From NCBI RefSeq assembly GCF_000373965.1, contig NZ_KB892835.1, forward strand, positions 526,985 through 590,984: a stretch of DNA of 64,000 nucleotides. The letters are read 5' to 3'. The notes below the pieces were generated by a model. That model worked only from the letters and a program-made list of their open reading frames with translations. It was not told where the DNA came from and ran no database searches. Positions 62,725 through 64,000 of this stretch are shown piece by piece. Source of the DNA: Uliginosibacterium gangwonense DSM 18521 (GTDB lineage Bacteria; Pseudomonadota; Gammaproteobacteria; Burkholderiales; Rhodocyclaceae). A program made the position numbers and the translations under genes. Each line of letters opens with the position of its first letter. Positions within the stretch are counted from its first letter, which is position 1.

Positions 62725-64000
62725 ATGAAGCGTTTCGTAGAAGGCGAGAGTCGAGGCCAATGCACGCTACTCCCAGAATGCCTCGACGATTACATCACAG
62801 AGAACAACCCTGTCCGTGTCGTTGATGTCTTTGTTGACGAACTGGATCTGGGCAAGCTCGACTTCGAGGGTGTAGCGCCTGCGGCAACAGGGCGGCCTGC
62901 CTACCACCCCGCAATACTTCTGAAGCTATACATCTACGGCTACCTCAACCGCATCCAGTCGAGCCGACGTCTTGAGAAAGAAAGCCAACGTAACGTTGAG
63001 TTGATGTGGCTGACTGGACGCCTCATGCCAGATTTCAAGACCATCGCCAATTTTCGCAAAGATAACGGCAAAGCCATCCGCAACGTCTGCCGACAATTCG
63101 TCTTGATTTGCCGGAATCTGAACTTGTTCACTGATGCCATGGTTGCAATTGATGGGAGCAAGTTCAAGGCCGTCAATAATCGTGACCGCAACTTCACGGT
63201 CGCCAAGATTGAGCGGCGCCGGCAGCAGATCGAAGAAAGCATCGCCCGCTACTTGTCCGCATTGGATACAGCGGATCGGGCCGAGCCTGAAATTGCCAAG
63301 GCCAAGACAGTACGACTCAACGATAAGATCGCGTTGCTGAAAGCACAAATGGAACAGCTTCGTGATATCGAAACGAAGTTGGAGGCTACGCCTGACAGGC
63401 AGATTTCTCTGACAGATCCAGATGCACGCTCTATGGCAACGAGCGGACGCGGTAGCGGCATGGTAGGCTACAACGTACAAACAGCCGTAGATACCAAGCA
63501 TCACCTAATCGTGGCACACGAAGTCACCAATGTCGGGCATGACCGCAGCCAATTGTCGAACATGGCAACACAAGCGCTCGATGCCATCGGCACAGAGCGT
63601 CTAATCGTCGCTGCGGATCGCGGCTACTTCCGGGGCGAAGAAATTCGCGCCTGCGATCAGGTCGGCATTACAACCTACCTGCCCAAACCCATGACCTCTG
63701 GTGCTAAGGCAAATGGGAGATTCGATCGAGCTGATTTCATCTATGACGCGCAGAAGAACGAGTACCGCTGCCCTGCGGATCAAGCATTGATCTGGCGATA
63801 TTCAACGACAGAAAAAGCAATGCTGGTGCATCGCTACTGGAGTTCGCACTGCCAGCAATGCACGCTCAAAGAACAATGCACACCTAGCCCCGAGCGCCGT
63901 ATCACTCGCTGGGAACACGAGTCCGTGATTGAAGCCTTGCAGCGTCGCCTGGATCAGGCACCGGAAATGATGCGAGTACGGCGTCAAACGGTTGAACATC
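62650..64000 (+). mobile_element. IS1182-family insertion sequence, left part
   Basis: The transposase frame below is preceded by CCCAGACTGTGTAAAAA (from about 62657), which resembles the AGACTGTGT-type termini of IS1182 elements, and by an inner repeat AGACTGT/ACAGTCT (62659-62665, 62682-62688). The exact left end and target duplication cannot be fixed because the right end is beyond the window. Confidence 0.6.
62725..64000 (+). CDS. IS1182-family transposase (incomplete at window end)
   Basis: ATG 62725 with GGGGGAGG 4 nt upstream; the frame is open to base 64000 (425 codons). N-terminal DUF772-type domain: RPAYHPAILLKLYIYGYLNR, SSRRLEKESQRNVELMWLTG and RLMPDFKTIANFRKDN. DDE catalytic region: first Asp in AMVAIDGSKFKAVNNRDRNF, second Asp in RLIVAADRGYFRGEEI; a coiled segment lies between them. 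A zinc-ribbon-like Cys cluster follows (HCQQCTLKEQC). No frameshift or stop is visible, so this copy may be active. Confidence 0.92.
   Translation, partial: MKRFVEGESRGQCTLLPECLDDYITENNPVRVVDVFVDELDLGKLDFEGVAPAATGRPAYHPAILLKLYIYGYLNRIQSSRRLEKESQRNVELMWLTGRLMPDFKTIANFRKDNGKAIRNVCRQFVLICRNLNLFTDAMVAIDGSKFKAVNNRDRNFTVAKIERRRQQIEESIARYLSALDTADRAEPEIAKAKTVRLNDKIALLKAQMEQLRDIETKLEATPDRQISLTDPDARSMATSGRGSGMVGYNVQTAVDTKHHLIVAHEVTNVGHDRSQLSNMATQALDAIGTERLIVAADRGYFRGEEIRACDQVGITTYLPKPMTSGAKANGRFDRADFIYDAQKNEYRCPADQALIWRYSTTEKAMLVHRYWSSHCQQCTLKEQCTPSPERRITRWEHESVIEALQRRLDQAPEMMRVRRQTVEH

Overview
The window reads as a chromosomal segment of a betaproteobacterium. The core blocks rplU-rpmA-obg-proB, ispB plus tRNA-Pro, rpe/gph/trpEGD, accA-tilS and thyA-folA are arranged as in that class, and base composition is moderately GC-rich throughout. 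A Rhodocyclales- or Neisseriales-like plant- or soil-associated heterotroph is my best inference; no marker here fixes the genus. Gene density is high, most genes have clear ribosome binding sites, and only one insertion sequence is visible, at the right edge.

Left region (1-12.6 kb): an L-arabinose locus. On the minus strand lie araB-araD-araA (kinase, epimerase, isomerase) followed by a four-gene ABC importer of the YtfQ-YtfR-YtfT-YjfF type, which stands where AraFGH would be expected. Diverging on the plus strand are an E. coli-like AraC regulator and an aldose 1-epimerase. The araB/araC gap holds four same-direction CCATA repeats, one of them very close to E. coli araI1. A partial TonB-dependent receptor at the left edge may belong to the same sugar diet.

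Central housekeeping (12.6-27.8 kb): apaG, rpe, a secreted DUF922 metalloprotease-like protein, a class II aldolase, a TPR membrane protein, gph, trpE-trpG-trpD (trpC not in the usual place), rpiA, phoU, an orphan SUKH protein, thyA-folA, a PilZ-like protein, accA and tilS. The ara product D-xylulose 5-phosphate enters the pentose phosphate pathway through Rpe/RpiA, and zwf lies further right.

Signalling and second sugar region (27.7-43.2 kb): a PAS histidine kinase, a stand-alone Hpt protein and a REC-HD-GYP c-di-GMP phosphodiesterase in one direction; then a large oligosaccharide/peptide-type ABC importer with a double-ATPase protein, a DhnA-like aldolase overlapping a PfkB kinase (an uncharacterised sugar module), a membrane protein, and a secreted GH54 alpha-L-arabinofuranosidase with a ricin-type lectin domain.

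Right region (43.2-64 kb): proB, obg, rpmA and rplU with a DUF1152 remnant inserted, ispB, tRNA-Pro(CGG), a manganese transporter, a Fur-boxed siderophore receptor with a PepSY membrane partner, an FKBP-yjdF-ybaK operon, a secreted GH43 enzyme, zwf, a MerR/carboxymuconolactone decarboxylase pair, a lipoprotein glycerophosphodiesterase, and an IS1182-type transposase running off the end. Together GH54, GH43, the receptor(s), the importers and araBAD would form a route from arabinose-containing plant polysaccharide to central metabolism.
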